The notes beneath the pieces were generated by a model. The model was not told the DNA's origin. It worked only from the letters and a program-made list of their open reading frames with translations, and ran no database searches. Source: Litoreibacter albidus (GTDB lineage Bacteria; Pseudomonadota; Alphaproteobacteria; Rhodobacterales; Rhodobacteraceae). Taken from it: DNA of 64,000 nucleotides. The position numbers and the translations under genes are program-made. How positions within the stretch are numbered: the first letter of the stretch is position 1; each line of letters starts with the position of its first letter. The stretch is taken from the NCBI RefSeq assembly GCF_900107015.1, contig NZ_FNOI01000003.1, positions 248,001 through 312,000 on the forward strand, given 5' to 3'. Positions 35,690 through 48,700 of this stretch are shown here, one piece after another.

Positions 35690-36832
35690 TTAGGCGCTTT
35701 GGAATTTGTTCACAAATTCAGTGCGCACGTCAGCGTACCACGGGGCTTCTGCGGGCCACGCGTTGAGGTTGGCCAAGGCGTCGCCTGGATACGCTTCGGA
35801 GAAGTTCTTGGCGTAAGCCTCGCCCGCCAGCTTGTCCGCACCAAGGATTGGCGAGTTGTAGCCGTGCTTGTCGATCGCGGGGCCTGCGTTTTTCGGGTCG
35901 AACGCGTATTTAATCAGCTCGTAGGCTTGGTCGACGTTTTTGGCGCCCTTCGGCATTGCCAAGCCATCCACCCACGCCATCGCGCCCTCTTTCGGGGCTT
36001 GGTAGGTCACGGGCTCGCCCGCGGTTTTCAGCGCCAATGGTGGGCCGTCCCATGTTTGACCGACGACCACGCCGTCGTTCAACAACCCGTTCTTTTGGGT
36101 ATCGGCGTCGTTCCAGATCAGCTTGAGGTTCTTTTTGCGCGCGATGCACCAGTCGGCGATCATACCCCACGTCTTGCGCATGTTTTCCTCGGACTCGTAT
36201 GCCGCCCAGACAGACCCCGGGTCCATCGCGCCGGATGCTTCCATGTAAAGCCCCGCACAGAGCATGCCCGAATGGGCACGGATCATGGTTTTTCCTGCGT
36301 TTTCCTCGGACCAGATTTCGCCGTAGCTTGGCACGCCGGACCCGTCTGCCGGTGACCATTTGTCGATCCGCCACGACATGCCTTCCGTGCCCCAGATGTG
36401 CGGGATCCATGTGTTGCCAGCGCCGCCGAAGTCCCACGCATCAGGGCCGATCTTGGCCATCGCGGGGTTCGCCGCGTCGATAGGGATACGTGTCATGTCA
36501 AATGGTTGCAGCAGTTCCAGCGGCCCCCATTGAAGCGAACGGTTGTTGGTTGGTCCGATCAGGTCGGCGCCCGACCCTTGGGAGGCTTTCATCTTATTGA
36601 TCAGCTCCTCATTGGAGCCAATGCCGATGTAATTCACCTTGATACCCGTATCAGCGGTGAAGTTGGCCAACATGTCTTCGGGCCAGTAGTCGGACCAATC
36701 CATCAACGTCATCTCGCCAGAGCTGGCGAAGGCCTTGGACACAAGTGCTGGGGACGCCAGTGCCGCAACACCCGCGACCGCACCTGACTTCAACATCGCA
36801 CGGCGGCTAAGGTTGTGTTTGCTGTGTTTCAT
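35690..36832 (-). CDS. Extracellular solute-binding protein (PotD/F-like), Tat-type signal
   Basis: 380 residues. The twin-arginine signal has NLSRRAMLKSGAVAGVAAL and a hydrophobic stretch to about residue 36. The mature fold of the spermidine/putrescine class includes MTLMDWSDYWPEDMLANFTA and ADLIGPTNN. It is the first gene of a binding protein-ATPase-permease-permease operon. A polyamine or related amine is likely but not proven; the sequence departs from classical PotD in the ligand region. Confidence 0.87.
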   Translation of the reverse strand: MKHSKHNLSRRAMLKSGAVAGVAALASPALVSKAFASSGEMTLMDWSDYWPEDMLANFTADTGIKVNYIGIGSNEELINKMKASQGSGADLIGPTNNRSLQWGPLELLQPFDMTRIPIDAANPAMAKIGPDAWDFGGAGNTWIPHIWGTEGMSWRIDKWSPADGSGVPSYGEIWSEENAGKTMIRAHSGMLCAGLYMEASGAMDPGSVWAAYESEENMRKTWGMIADWCIARKKNLKLIWNDADTQKNGLLNDGVVVGQTWDGPPLALKTAGEPVTYQAPKEGAMAWVDGLAMPKGAKNVDQAYELIKYAFDPKNAGPAIDKHGYNSPILGADKLAGEAYAKNFSEAYPGDALANLNAWPAEAPWYADVRTEFVNKFQSA

Positions 36833-37133
36833 AATAGTTCCCTCTTGGAAATTTGTCCGCGCAACGTGAAGCTACGCCTTCTACAAAAGTCGCCCTCTTA
36901 TGATCGGGGCTTTCTATGTCAGTTTTACGAGCGCGCGCAAAACTGGCGCGCGTATACCGCACGGCTTATCCTCGGATGATCATCCGCATCCATTTCACAG
37001 TCAACAAACCATTGAGGCCGCTACACCATCTGCCAGAAAATCAGGCGGAAACATTTGAAAACGTTTATGTTTTGACAAACGAAAAAAGGCCCCGCCGGTG
37101 TGGCAGGGCCTTCACAACAAGTCTGTAGGCCTT
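36833..37133. promoter_or_regulatory. 301-base gap: promoter region with three inverted repeats and a terminator
   Basis: No gene is seen. From the binding-protein end: CAGTTTT (36920-36926) and AAAACTG (36939-36945) form a 7-base inverted repeat around an alternating GC core. CGGATGATCATCCG (36973-36986) is a perfect 14-base palindrome. TGAAAACGTTTAT around 37056-37068 has a perfect AAACGTTT core with the central CG common in LacI-family operators. The coxM terminator lies at 37082-37112. The first three are candidates for control of the importer operon. Confidence 0.45.
37082..37112 (-). terminator. Rho-independent terminator after coxM
   Basis: On the minus strand AAGGCCC pairs with GGGCCTT, with an inner 3-base stem (GCC/GGC) and a short loop, followed by six T residues. 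It starts 22 bases after the coxM stop and closes the coxG-S-L-M operon. Confidence 0.85.
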
Positions 37134-37916
37134 TTAGGCGGCGGCTTCGACGGCCCGTTTGGTCATAACCGCGACCAGATGCGCACGGTATTCGGCGGAG
37201 CCATGCAAGTCCGCGATCAGATCATCGGCGCTGACGCTCAACCCGTCCAATGCTTTGGCGGAGAAGTCTTTCGACAGCGCCTCCTCCGCAGCACTCCAGC
37301 GGTGAACGCCCTCATTTGACGCGCCCGTAACCGCCACGCGCACACCGTCCGCAGTCTTGGCCACAAACACCCCTACAAGCGCGAAGCGCGAGGCGGGTTG
37401 CACGAACTTTTGGTAGTTGGCCTTCTCGGGGATCGGGAACTTTACGGCCGTGACGATCTCCCCCTCGTCCAGCGCGGTCTCGAACATGCCGACGAAAAAA
37501 TCATCCGCTGCAATCTCGCGGGCGTTGGTCACGATTGTCGCGCCCGATGCCAATGCAGCGGCAGGATAGCAGGCCGACGGGTCGTTGTTGGCCACGGAGC
37601 CACCGATGGTGCCGCGATTGCGCACCGCCGGATCACCGATGTTTGACGCCAAATCAGAGAGCGCCTTATAGCTGCCGTCACTCGCCACCTCGCCGTGGGT
37701 CACCCCACCGCCGATGGTCAGCACGCCCCCAGAGGAGGAAATGCCTTTCATTTCTGCCACTCCGGTCAAGGAGATCAGCTTCTCAGGGCTAGCCAAACGT
37801 TGCTTCAGCGTCGGGATCAGGGTTTGCCCGCCCCCCAGCGCTTGGGCGTCTTCATTGCTGAGTGCTGCAACGGCCTCGGCCAGTGTTGCAGGGCGCTCTA
37901 TGTCAAATGCATACAT
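37134..37916 (-). CDS. CoxM-like FAD subunit of a form II molybdenum hydroxylase
   Basis: 260-residue FAD-binding medium subunit (xanthine dehydrogenase family). It shows GGGQTLIPTLKQR at the FAD site and GTIGGSVANNDPSACYPAA. It passes electrons from the 2Fe-2S subunit to FAD. The start is ATG 37916 with GAGGAG 8 bases upstream; the longer in-frame start overlaps coxL. It is last in the operon and followed by a terminator. Confidence 0.9.
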   Translation of the reverse strand: MYAFDIERPATLAEAVAALSNEDAQALGGGQTLIPTLKQRLASPEKLISLTGVAEMKGISSSGGVLTIGGGVTHGEVASDGSYKALSDLASNIGDPAVRNRGTIGGSVANNDPSACYPAAALASGATIVTNAREIAADDFFVGMFETALDEGEIVTAVKFPIPEKANYQKFVQPASRFALVGVFVAKTADGVRVAVTGASNEGVHRWSAAEEALSKDFSAKALDGLSVSADDLIADLHGSAEYRAHLVAVMTKRAVEAAA

Positions 37917-37929
37917 GTGCGTTCTCCTC

Positions 37930-40299
<2,370 letters not shown>

Positions 40300-40323
40300 G
40301 AAAATTCCTCCCTTAATCTATTA

Positions 40324-40809
40324 TTATTCGGCAGCGATGGCGCTGACGTCCTGTCCGGACGCCGCCATGATCGCCTTAACGATGTTGTGGTATCCCGTGC
40401 AGCGACAGATGTTACCCTCAAGATACTCGCGGACCTCGCTCACGCTTGGCTTCGGGTTGTCCTTCAGCAGCGCCGCAGCCGACATCACCATCCCGGGGGT
40501 GCAGAAGCCGCATTGCAGGCCGTGGTGCTCTTGAAACGCCGCTTGGATTACGTTGAGCGAACCATCTTCGTTGGCCTGCCCCTCAATGGTGGCCACTGTC
40601 GCGCCATTCGCCTCCGCGGCGAACATGGTGCAGGATTTCACCGCTTTGCCGTCCACATGAACCACACAAGCACCGCACTGCGAGGTGTCGCAGCCGATGT
40701 GCGTGCCCGTCAGGTGCAAGTCTTCGCGCAGGAAGGAGGACAGCAGCGTGCGCCCCTCCACCTCGCCCGAGACGGCTTTGCCGTTGATGGTCATCGTTAC
40801 TTTGGTCAT
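40324..40809 (-). CDS. CoxS-like 2Fe-2S subunit
   Basis: 161 residues with the two iron-sulphur sites of this family: plant-ferredoxin type C-x4-C-x2-C ([12 protein letters not shown]) and the C-terminal pair CGFCTPGM / [10 protein letters not shown]. It carries electrons from the molybdenum site in the CoxL-like subunit to FAD in the CoxM-like subunit. It lies 24 bases upstream of coxL. Confidence 0.93.
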   Translation of the reverse strand: MTKVTMTINGKAVSGEVEGRTLLSSFLREDLHLTGTHIGCDTSQCGACVVHVDGKAVKSCTMFAAEANGATVATIEGQANEDGSLNVIQAAFQEHHGLQCGFCTPGMVMSAAALLKDNPKPSVSEVREYLEGNICRCTGYHNIVKAIMAASGQDVSAIAAE

Positions 40810-40852
40810 CCTATCCTCCCTTGGATATCTTTGTCTTGGGTGGGTGTGCTCG

Positions 40853-41374
40853 TCAGCTTACCAGCCGTTTGAACCAACCCTTTTTCTTGGTGTCGTCATT
40901 ACCACCGGCCACGGCATCTTCCTCATCCGCGGTGGGGGCGCCGACGGCGTCCTGAAAGTTGTTGAAGAACTGATCGGCCATTTTCTTGGCAAACCCGTCG
41001 ATAATGCGCGATCCCAGCTGCGCCAGTTTGCCGCCGACTTTGGCCTCCACATCGTAATGCAAAACCGTCATGTCGCCTTGGGCCTCCAAGCGCACATCCG
41101 CGCCGCCCTTGGCAAAGCCAGCAGCGCCGCCCTTGCCCTCACCGGAGATGGTCATGCTGGTCGGCGCAACCACATCCGTCATCTGAACCGCGCCCTTAAA
41201 GGTCGCCTTCACAGGCCCAACTTTCTGGACGACAGTGGCCTCGAATCCCTCCTCCGGCGAGCCCGCCATTTCCTGGCATCCCGGCACGCAGGCTTTCAAT
41301 ACTTCTGGGTCCAGCAAGGCGGCCCAGACAGTGGCTACATCGGCGTTGATTTCCCGGCTGTCACTCAAATTCAT
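40853..41374 (-). CDS. CoxG-like protein (SRPBCC fold)
   Basis: 173 residues starting [20 protein letters not shown], typical of CoxG. Its START-like fold helps anchor the CO dehydrogenase-type enzyme to the membrane. Segments ACVPGCQEM and [29 protein letters not shown] (split over residues about 35-120) match the family. The C-terminus [11 protein letters not shown] is basic and amphipathic, suited to membrane contact. It is the first gene of the operon. Confidence 0.88.
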   Translation of the reverse strand: MNLSDSREINADVATVWAALLDPEVLKACVPGCQEMAGSPEEGFEATVVQKVGPVKATFKGAVQMTDVVAPTSMTISGEGKGGAAGFAKGGADVRLEAQGDMTVLHYDVEAKVGGKLAQLGSRIIDGFAKKMADQFFNNFQDAVGAPTADEEDAVAGGNDDTKKKGWFKRLVS

Positions 41375-41614
41375 CGTAGATTCCGTTTCGTTGTTTTCAC
41401 TAGCCTACGGTCGCGCCCTCCGTTTCGCTATGAGACTAAAGGCATAGACGCGGGCGCGGCATTCGCTGGGCGTGACGTCTTATGCAGACCGCCCTGACCA
41501 ATTGATGGCGTCATCCCCGCATCATGGCAAGGGTGTAACCCCGTGTAGCACCTTTGGCGGCCTAAGACCTTTTGACAGGTGACCAACCACCCCGACCCGC
41601 GCTAGGGTCGTTTC

Positions 41615-42307
41615 ATGAACGCACCTAGATCAGCCCCCCCTCCTCCAAGATTGCCGCAAGGTTGGGCTTTGATCATCGACGACCACCCCCTGTTTTGCGA
41701 CGCGCTGGAGCTAACGTTGAAGTCCGTCGCCGACTTCAAAGAGGTCGCGACCACCGATTGCTTGGAAAGCGCATTGGCGCGGCTGGAAGGGCACCCGCCA
41801 CCTGCGCTGATCCTGCTAGATCTGAACCTGCCCGATGTAAGCGGCTTGGACGGCCTCATGCGCTTGAAACGCCGCGCGGAGAAGTCGCCTATCGTTATCG
41901 TGTCATCTATGACCGACAATTCAATCATCAACGGCGCCATCGTTGCAGGTGCGTCCGGCTTCGTGCCTAAGCACAGCCGCCGTTCGGTATTTCGGGACGC
42001 GATTACCCACATAGCTGCGGGCGGGGTCTACAAACCGTCAGGATATGTGGAAGGCGCGGCATCCGATCAATCTGACGAAACGCTGTCGCGCTTGTCGTCT
42101 TTGACCAACCAGCAAGCTCGCATTCTGGAGCTGATCTGTGAGGGCAAGCTTAACAAACAAATCGCCTATGACCTGACGATCGCGGAAACCACCGTGAAGG
42201 CACATGTCACCGCGATCATGCGCAAGCTCGGCGTGCAAAGCCGGACGCAGGCCGTGCTCGTGGCGCAAGACGCCAAGTTCGCAAGTGTCTTGCCAAGCTC
42301 CGACTGA
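41615..42307 (+). CDS. LuxR-family response regulator
   Basis: 230 residues. The receiver domain has the acidic pocket IIDDHP, phospho-acceptor D69 in ILLDLNLPD and Lys in GFVPKHS. A LuxR helix-turn-helix follows (LNKQIAYDLTIAETTVKAHV). It precedes the FIST and kinase genes in one direction (36 and 9 base gaps) and is divergent from the cox-like operon. The likely kinase is the one at 43541. Possible targets are the cox-like operon or nor genes, by inference. Confidence 0.92.
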   Translation: MNAPRSAPPPPRLPQGWALIIDDHPLFCDALELTLKSVADFKEVATTDCLESALARLEGHPPPALILLDLNLPDVSGLDGLMRLKRRAEKSPIVIVSSMTDNSIINGAIVAGASGFVPKHSRRSVFRDAITHIAAGGVYKPSGYVEGAASDQSDETLSRLSSLTNQQARILELICEGKLNKQIAYDLTIAETTVKAHVTAIMRKLGVQSRTQAVLVAQDAKFASVLPSSD

Positions 42308-42343
42308 GCGCCCTATCCTCGCGCCTAGGGAGAACAATCTGAC

Positions 42344-43531
42344 ATGTTGGCTGACGCTGGGACAGAGTACGCACGCGCACGCAATGGGCACGCCCAATGC
42401 GAGATACTGCGCACGGCGCAGGTGCCATGGACCAACACTGCGCCCGCACGTCACCTGAAATCGGAACTGGGCTCGACGCCGTTCAGCTTGGTTGCACTAT
42501 TCGTGACCCCGAATGCAGATTTCGCCAAGGTTGTCGCGGAGGCAGAGCAGTGCTTTCCGGATACCGACGTGGTGGCCTGCACCACCGCCGGTGAAATCGG
42601 AAACAGCGGCTACGACGACGGGTTGATCGTGGCTATTGGCTTCCCCGACACGGGGTTTTCGACCACGCCAGTGTTGATTGAGGACATTCAGCAGTTGCAT
42701 GCCCAGCCCGTCATAGACCGCATCGCATTGGAGCGTTTGGCCCTGCAAGAGGGCAACCCCGACATGGCGCATGGCTTCGCTTTCTTGGTTGTCGACGGCT
42801 TGTCACTGAGCGAGGACACCTTGGCTGCCACCATCTCCCCCGCGCTGCGCGACATGCCTATATTTGGCGGCTCCGCCGGAGACGGCATTGATTTCAGCGA
42901 AACGCTGGTGGCACTGAACGGCAAGATCGCCCGCAACGCGGCTGTGCTGACGCTGATGCGCAGCAAGCACCGCGCGCAGGTGTTCAGCTTGGATCACCTT
43001 GTACCGACGGAGCAGCAAATGGTCGTGACCGAAGCCGACCCAGACCGGCGCATCGTAAAGTCCATAAACGCAGAACCAGCCGCCCGCGAATATGCGCGCA
43101 TCGTCGGCAAGGATCCCGAGCAACTGGACCGCTTCACCTTCGCGTCGCACCCCGTTGTGGTCCGCATCGGCGGGTCACACCACGTGCGCGCGATCCAGCA
43201 GGTCAACGACGCGGGCGAGTTAGTGTTCTTCTCTGCCATTGATGAGGGCATGGTGCTGACCGTGGCGACACCGTCCAACATGGTCGAGCATCTCAGACGC
43301 AAAATGGAAGAGTTATCGCAAGACGGCGCGCCTGCGAATATTATCGGGTGTGATTGCATCCTGCGCCGGATCGAGGCGGAGCAGACCCAGATGAGCCGCG
43401 AATTGTCCGACATCCTGTCGACGCACCGCGTCACCGGATTTTCAACCTACGGGGAGCAAATCGGCCCCCTTCACGTCAACCACACCATGAGCGGCGTGGC
43501 CTTCTATCATGCCGACCCCACGCAGAAGTAG
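42344..43531 (+). CDS. FIST-domain protein, NosP-like nitric oxide sensor
   Basis: 395 residues: a FIST N domain (CFPDTDVVACTTAGEIGNSG at about residues 66-90, MPIFGGSAGDGIDF) and a FIST C domain with the signature GFSTYGEQIGPLHVNHTMSG near the end. FIST proteins next to hybrid kinases are NosP, a haem protein that senses NO and regulates NahK in Pseudomonas and other genera. Several His residues in the C-terminal half are candidate haem ligands. AGGGAGAA precedes ATG 42344. NO sensing is inferred from synteny and the nor/nnr genes in the window. Confidence 0.82.
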   Translation: MLADAGTEYARARNGHAQCEILRTAQVPWTNTAPARHLKSELGSTPFSLVALFVTPNADFAKVVAEAEQCFPDTDVVACTTAGEIGNSGYDDGLIVAIGFPDTGFSTTPVLIEDIQQLHAQPVIDRIALERLALQEGNPDMAHGFAFLVVDGLSLSEDTLAATISPALRDMPIFGGSAGDGIDFSETLVALNGKIARNAAVLTLMRSKHRAQVFSLDHLVPTEQQMVVTEADPDRRIVKSINAEPAAREYARIVGKDPEQLDRFTFASHPVVVRIGGSHHVRAIQQVNDAGELVFFSAIDEGMVLTVATPSNMVEHLRRKMEELSQDGAPANIIGCDCILRRIEAEQTQMSRELSDILSTHRVTGFSTYGEQIGPLHVNHTMSGVAFYHADPTQK

Positions 43532-43540
43532 CCGCCTCAG

Positions 43541-45760
43541 ATGTCCCTGATTAACCCCGCTGATACGCTGGAGCGCCAGAACGAAAAACTGCTGCAAATC
43601 GCGCAGTCGCTGATGCGCCGCGTGGAGCAAAAGAACGAACAGTCCGGCCTAGCCTACCAACAGTTCGAGCGGGCCGCGTTGCTGGAAACCCAAGTGCGCG
43701 AACGCACCCGCGATCTGGAACTCACGCTAGACCTGCTGCAAGATTCCAACGCACGGCTGGAAGTTGCAAACACAGAGACCGAAACTGCACGCGCCAACCT
43801 GACGGAAGCTATCGAGACCATCAACGAGGGCTTTGCCCTCTTCGACACCAACGACCGCCTGGTGCTGTCGAACAGCCGCTTTTGCCGCGATTTTCTGGAC
43901 ATCGAAGAACGTCTGGTCGCGGGCTTACCGTTTCATGACTACGTTTCCCTGATTTCCGGCAGCCGCTTCCTTGCCCTGCCCGATGGCACCACCGCGCCGG
44001 GATGGGCCACCCAGCGGATGCAGCGGCACGGTGACGAGCATGTGGTGTTCAACGTGCAACTGCTTTGGGACCGTTGGCTGCAAGTGAGTGAGCACCGCAC
44101 GACCCGTGGCGGCACCGTGATTTTGCAAACCGACGTGACCGATATTATCCGCATGGAGCGCCAAGAGCGCGACAAGATGCGGGACCAGCAGGCCAAGATG
44201 TTGCAGGCGACACTGGATCACTTGAACCAAGGCGTGTGCATCTTCGACCACAATCAAACGCTTGTCGGCTGGAACAAGAAGATGGACGGGATGTTTGCAC
44301 CGACGCGACGCCGCGCCGCCATCGGTATGGAATTTGCAACGTTACTGGACCGGCTCCGCGATGACCTTCAGTTTCATGATGGGTTTGACGCGGAACACCT
44401 GAGCAAATGGGCTGACCACTCGATCAGACGCCGCCCGATGGCCTTCGAAGTCAGCCGAAGCGACGGGCAGGTTTTCAATGTCTTTGCACAAGAAATGCCC
44501 GATGGGGGCTTCGTGATCAGCTTCACCGACGTCACGGCGGAGCGCGAGGCCGCGCGGGCGCTTTACGAGATGAACGAATTTCTCGAACGTCGCGTGAAGG
44601 ACCGTACGCAGGAATTGGGCGTGGCCTTGGCAGAAGCGGAACGCGCCAACGCCTCCAAAAGTCGCTTCGTGGCCGCCGCAAGCCATGACCTGCTGCAACC
44701 GTTGTCTGCGGCCAAATTGTTTATGTCGTCCCTGCCCGACACCGTCGACAACCCTGACGCGCTACACATCATCGCCAAGACCGAAACTGCCCTGCAAAGC
44801 GCGGAGCAGATCATCGAGGCCCTGCTCGACATTTCCAAACTGGACGCGGGCAAGGCGGTGTTCAAAGAGCAGACATTCGGGCTATCGAAAATTTTCGACC
44901 CGCTGCGCGACGAGCTGTCCCCGCTCGCTGCGGCTAAAGGGATCCAGTTGCGGATCGTTGACAGCAACCTGACAGTCAAAAGCGACCCCGGCTATCTGCG
45001 GCGCATCGTGCAGAACCTTGTGTCGAACGCTATCCGCTATACGACGCATGGCCGCGTTTTACTGGGCGTCCGGCGGTGCGGGACGCATTTAAAGATCGAG
45101 ACGTGGGACACGGGGCGCGGCATCGCGGAAAGCCAGCAGCGCACTATCTTTGAGGAATTTCAGCGGCTGGACGTGAACACCTCTGAGGCAGGTTTGGGCC
45201 TTGGGCTCGCCATTGTGGAGCGGGCGTGCAAGGGTTTGGGTCACGAGTTGAGCCTGTGGTCCGAACCCGATGTCGGCTCCTGCTTTTCAGTGACGGTTCC
45301 GATTGACGGCAGCACCCGGAAAACCGTGAGTGCGGGCGCTACAGACGCCCCTGCCAACCCCACAGATTTGACGGGGCTCTTGCTGATGTTGGTGGAAAAT
45401 GACCCCCAATTGGCCAAAGCCATGTCGATGATGATCGAGCGGATGGGCGCGTCTGTAATCCACGCCTACAGCGCAGAAGAGGCCTTGAGCCTCTTGCACG
45501 AGATCGAGCTCATCCCCGACGCCATGCTTCTGGACTACCACCTTGGGTCGGGCCAAACGGGCACCCGTTTCTATGAGGAGGTGTCGAAGATACATCCTCA
45601 TGTGCCCACCGCAATCGTCTCCGCCAACCGCTCTAGGGAGCTGAAGGACACCTGCAAACGCCTTTCGCTGCGGTTGATAGAGAAACCCATCAACCACGAA
45701 CATTTGCGCGGTTTTTTGGATGAAATCCCCAAAGCCCGCTACAGCCAGCCGCAGCGCTAG
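43541..45760 (+). CDS. Hybrid histidine kinase, NahK-like
   Basis: 739 residues without membrane helices. A coiled-coil N-terminus (residues about 1-85), two PAS domains (about 90-200 and 225-335), the phospho-acceptor H382 in AAASHDLLQPLSA, an ATPase domain (NLVSNAIRYT; DTGRGIAESQQ; GLGLGLAIVERACKGLG) and a C-terminal receiver with D665 in AMLLDYHLG. HDLLQP H-boxes are typical of NahK/ErcS kinases. It follows the FIST gene by 9 bases. A cytosolic kinase fits control by a cytosolic NO sensor. It overlaps the convergent RND gene by 4 bases. Confidence 0.87.
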   Translation: MSLINPADTLERQNEKLLQIAQSLMRRVEQKNEQSGLAYQQFERAALLETQVRERTRDLELTLDLLQDSNARLEVANTETETARANLTEAIETINEGFALFDTNDRLVLSNSRFCRDFLDIEERLVAGLPFHDYVSLISGSRFLALPDGTTAPGWATQRMQRHGDEHVVFNVQLLWDRWLQVSEHRTTRGGTVILQTDVTDIIRMERQERDKMRDQQAKMLQATLDHLNQGVCIFDHNQTLVGWNKKMDGMFAPTRRRAAIGMEFATLLDRLRDDLQFHDGFDAEHLSKWADHSIRRRPMAFEVSRSDGQVFNVFAQEMPDGGFVISFTDVTAEREAARALYEMNEFLERRVKDRTQELGVALAEAERANASKSRFVAAASHDLLQPLSAAKLFMSSLPDTVDNPDALHIIAKTETALQSAEQIIEALLDISKLDAGKAVFKEQTFGLSKIFDPLRDELSPLAAAKGIQLRIVDSNLTVKSDPGYLRRIVQNLVSNAIRYTTHGRVLLGVRRCGTHLKIETWDTGRGIAESQQRTIFEEFQRLDVNTSEAGLGLGLAIVERACKGLGHELSLWSEPDVGSCFSVTVPIDGSTRKTVSAGATDAPANPTDLTGLLLMLVENDPQLAKAMSMMIERMGASVIHAYSAEEALSLLHEIELIPDAMLLDYHLGSGQTGTRFYEEVSKIHPHVPTAIVSANRSRELKDTCKRLSLRLIEKPINHEHLRGFLDEIPKARYSQPQR

Positions 45761-48700
45761 GCGTTGGCTTCGCCCTCTTCACGCTTTACTTTGAACACCG
45801 CGAGGTAGAGCGCCGGCACAAAGACCAACGTGATCACGGTGCCCACGATAATTCCGCCCATCATGGCGAAGGCCATCGGCCCCCAGAATATTTGACGCGA
45901 GATCGGGATCAACGCGAGGCTGGCAGCCGCAGCGGTCAACAAGATCGGCCGCGCGCGGCTGTCACTGGCCTCAAACACCGCGTCCCATGCGCTGCGGCCC
46001 CTGCTGCGCAGCACCTCGATCTCGGACACCAAGATGATCGAATTGCGGATCAGGATGCCCATTAACGCAAGCACGCCCAAAATTGCCACGAAGCCAAGCG
46101 GCGCGCCGGATAGCCCCAATGCCACGACCACGCCGATAAGCCCCAAGGGGGCGACGCAGAGCACGACGAATGCCAACCGGAAGCTTTGCATCTGGATCAT
46201 CACCAAGGTCACCATCACCAGCAGCATCATCGGCACCACTGCCGCGATGGGGGCTTGGCTTTCCTCACTGGATTCCACCGCACCACCGACCTCAACCTTG
46301 TAGCCCAGAGGCAAAGCGTCGCTGAATTCGGCGATCTGGTCCGTCAGGCCGGTGACAACCGTCGCGGGCTGGTCCTTGGTGGAAATACTCGCTTTCACTG
46401 TGATCGTTGGCATCCGCGTGCGTTGGTGAATGATCGGCTGCTCTGTCCCATACTCAAACGTCGCGACCGAGCGCAGCGGAATGGTTTTCCCGCTGGAAAG
46501 CGCCAACTGCAATCCGGCCAGTGCTTCCACCGAATGGCGCGAGGCCTCGTCGCCGCGTGCGATGATGTCGACCAGATAAGCCTCGTCGCGCAGCTGTGTC
46601 AGCTTCGTCCCGTCGTAGATTGCGTTCAGCCCCGCCGCGATATCACGCTGCGACACCCCTAGTTGGCGAGCCTTGTCCTGCAGGATGTTCACACGAACCA
46701 CCCGTGCTGGTTCGTTCCAATCCATAACAGTGTTTGCCGTGCGGGCATCCGACGACACCAAAGCCGCGAGCTCACGCGCATGATCCCGTAGTATCCCGAT
46801 ATCCGGCCCGCTGATGCGGTACTGCACGGGGCGGCCAACAGGCGGGCCAACTTCCAATAGCTTCACGAAAACATCCGTCCCCGGAAACTTGTTTTCCGCG
46901 ATGCCGGTGATCTGCGCACGCAGGGCGTCGCGATCCTTAACGGAGGGCGTTTGAATCACGATCTGCCCCAGATTTGGCGCAGATGTCAGCGTGTCAAACG
47001 TAAGGATAAAGCGCGGCGCCACGCGGCCCACGTAGGACGTGTAGAACTTGACATGATCGCTGCCGTCCAGATGCTGCTCCATCTGGGCCACCTGCGCCTG
47101 CGTTTCCGCGATGGAGGCGTTTTGGGGCAGGTTCAAGTCTACAACCAGTTCAGGACGGTCAGAGTTCGGGAAGAATTGCTGCTCCACAAAGCGCATGCCC
47201 CAGATAGACAGGGCGAAGGCCGCAACCGTCAGCCCGATGGTCAGCCAGCGAAAGCGCATGGCCCCGCGCAACACCTTGTGAAAAGCCCGCGTGGGGCGGC
47301 TGGGGCCTTTGTCCTCATGCTTCCATTTGGCGGGTAGCAAGGTCACGCCAAGCAGCGGCGCAAACAGAACCGCGACGACCCAGCTAACCAGCAAGGACAC
47401 GCCAATCACCACGAACAGGGAAAACGTGTATTCCCCCGCAGAGGAGGTGTTCAGGCCAATCGGGATAAACCCTGCGACGGTCACCAAAGTCCCCGACAGC
47501 ATCGGGAACGCGATAGATGTCCACGCGTAGGAGGCCGCTTTCGTCAGGCTTTCGCCGCGTTCCAATCGGGTGATCATGGTTTCGATCGCGATCATCGCGT
47601 CGTCTACCAGCAAGCCCAAGGCAATGATCAGCGCCCCAAGCGAGATACGTTGCAGCGTCACGCCCGTGTAGTCCATCACCACGAAGGTCACAGCCAACAC
47701 CAGCGGGATGGTCAGCGCCACCACAAGCCCCGCCCGCATGCCGAGACTTACAAAACTCACGGCCAGAACGATTAGCACGGCCTCAACCAATGCTTGGATG
47801 AAATGCCCCACGGACTCGTCCACCACATGCGGCTGGTCAGCCACTTGGTAAATGTCCACGCCGATGGGCAGCGCATCTTGCGCCTGCGCCATGACGTCCG
47901 CCAGATCAGCGCCAAACGTCAGGATATTCGCCCCTTGGCGCATCCCGACGGCCAGCCCGATGGCCTCTTGACCGTTGTAGCGAAACAGCTCTGACGGCGG
48001 GTCTTGGTATCCGCGCCGGATATCTGCCACATCCGTCAGCCGGAAGAAGCGGCCGTCCACGCGCAGATTGATATCCGCAAGGCTATCGGCATCAGTAAAC
48101 TGCCCGCCAATCCGGACCAAAACCCGCTCCGCCCCCGCGTCGATCACGCCCGACGGCAAGATCGCGTTCTGTGCGGCCAATGTCGCTTGCACCGCCTGTT
48201 GGTTCAGCCCAAGCGCCGCAAGGCGCTCCGTCGAAAACTCGAGATAGATCGCCTCGTCGCGGGTGCCGAATATCTCGATCTTGCCAGCATCGTCCAAGGC
48301 CTGAATATCACGCCGGATGTTTTCGACATAATCGCGCACTTCGCGTGGGGAGTAGCCATCTGACGTGAACGCATAAAGGTTGCCGAACACATCGCCGAAG
48401 TTGTCGTTAAAGGTGAAGCCCGCGAATTCTTCCGGCAGTTCCCCGCGAATATCGCCCATCATATTGCGCACGCGCTGCCAGATACGCGGCAATTCAGGCG
48501 CCTTGGTGGATGCCAACAGGTTCACATAAACAACGACCTGTCCGGGCTTGGTTTCAGACCGTGTGTAGTCCAGCTCCGGCAAGTCTTCCAACTTCTTCTC
48601 AATCCGGTCAGTGACTTGCGTACTGGTTTCCCGCACATCTGCACCGGGCAAAGCGGCGGCGATGACCATCGTTTTAATGGCAAAATTCGGGTCTTCCTCG

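Noticed and set aside
41525-41545. GGGT-gta-ACCC repeat in the cox/regulator gap as an operator
   Set aside because: Four-base arms are expected by chance in a GC-rich gap of this length.
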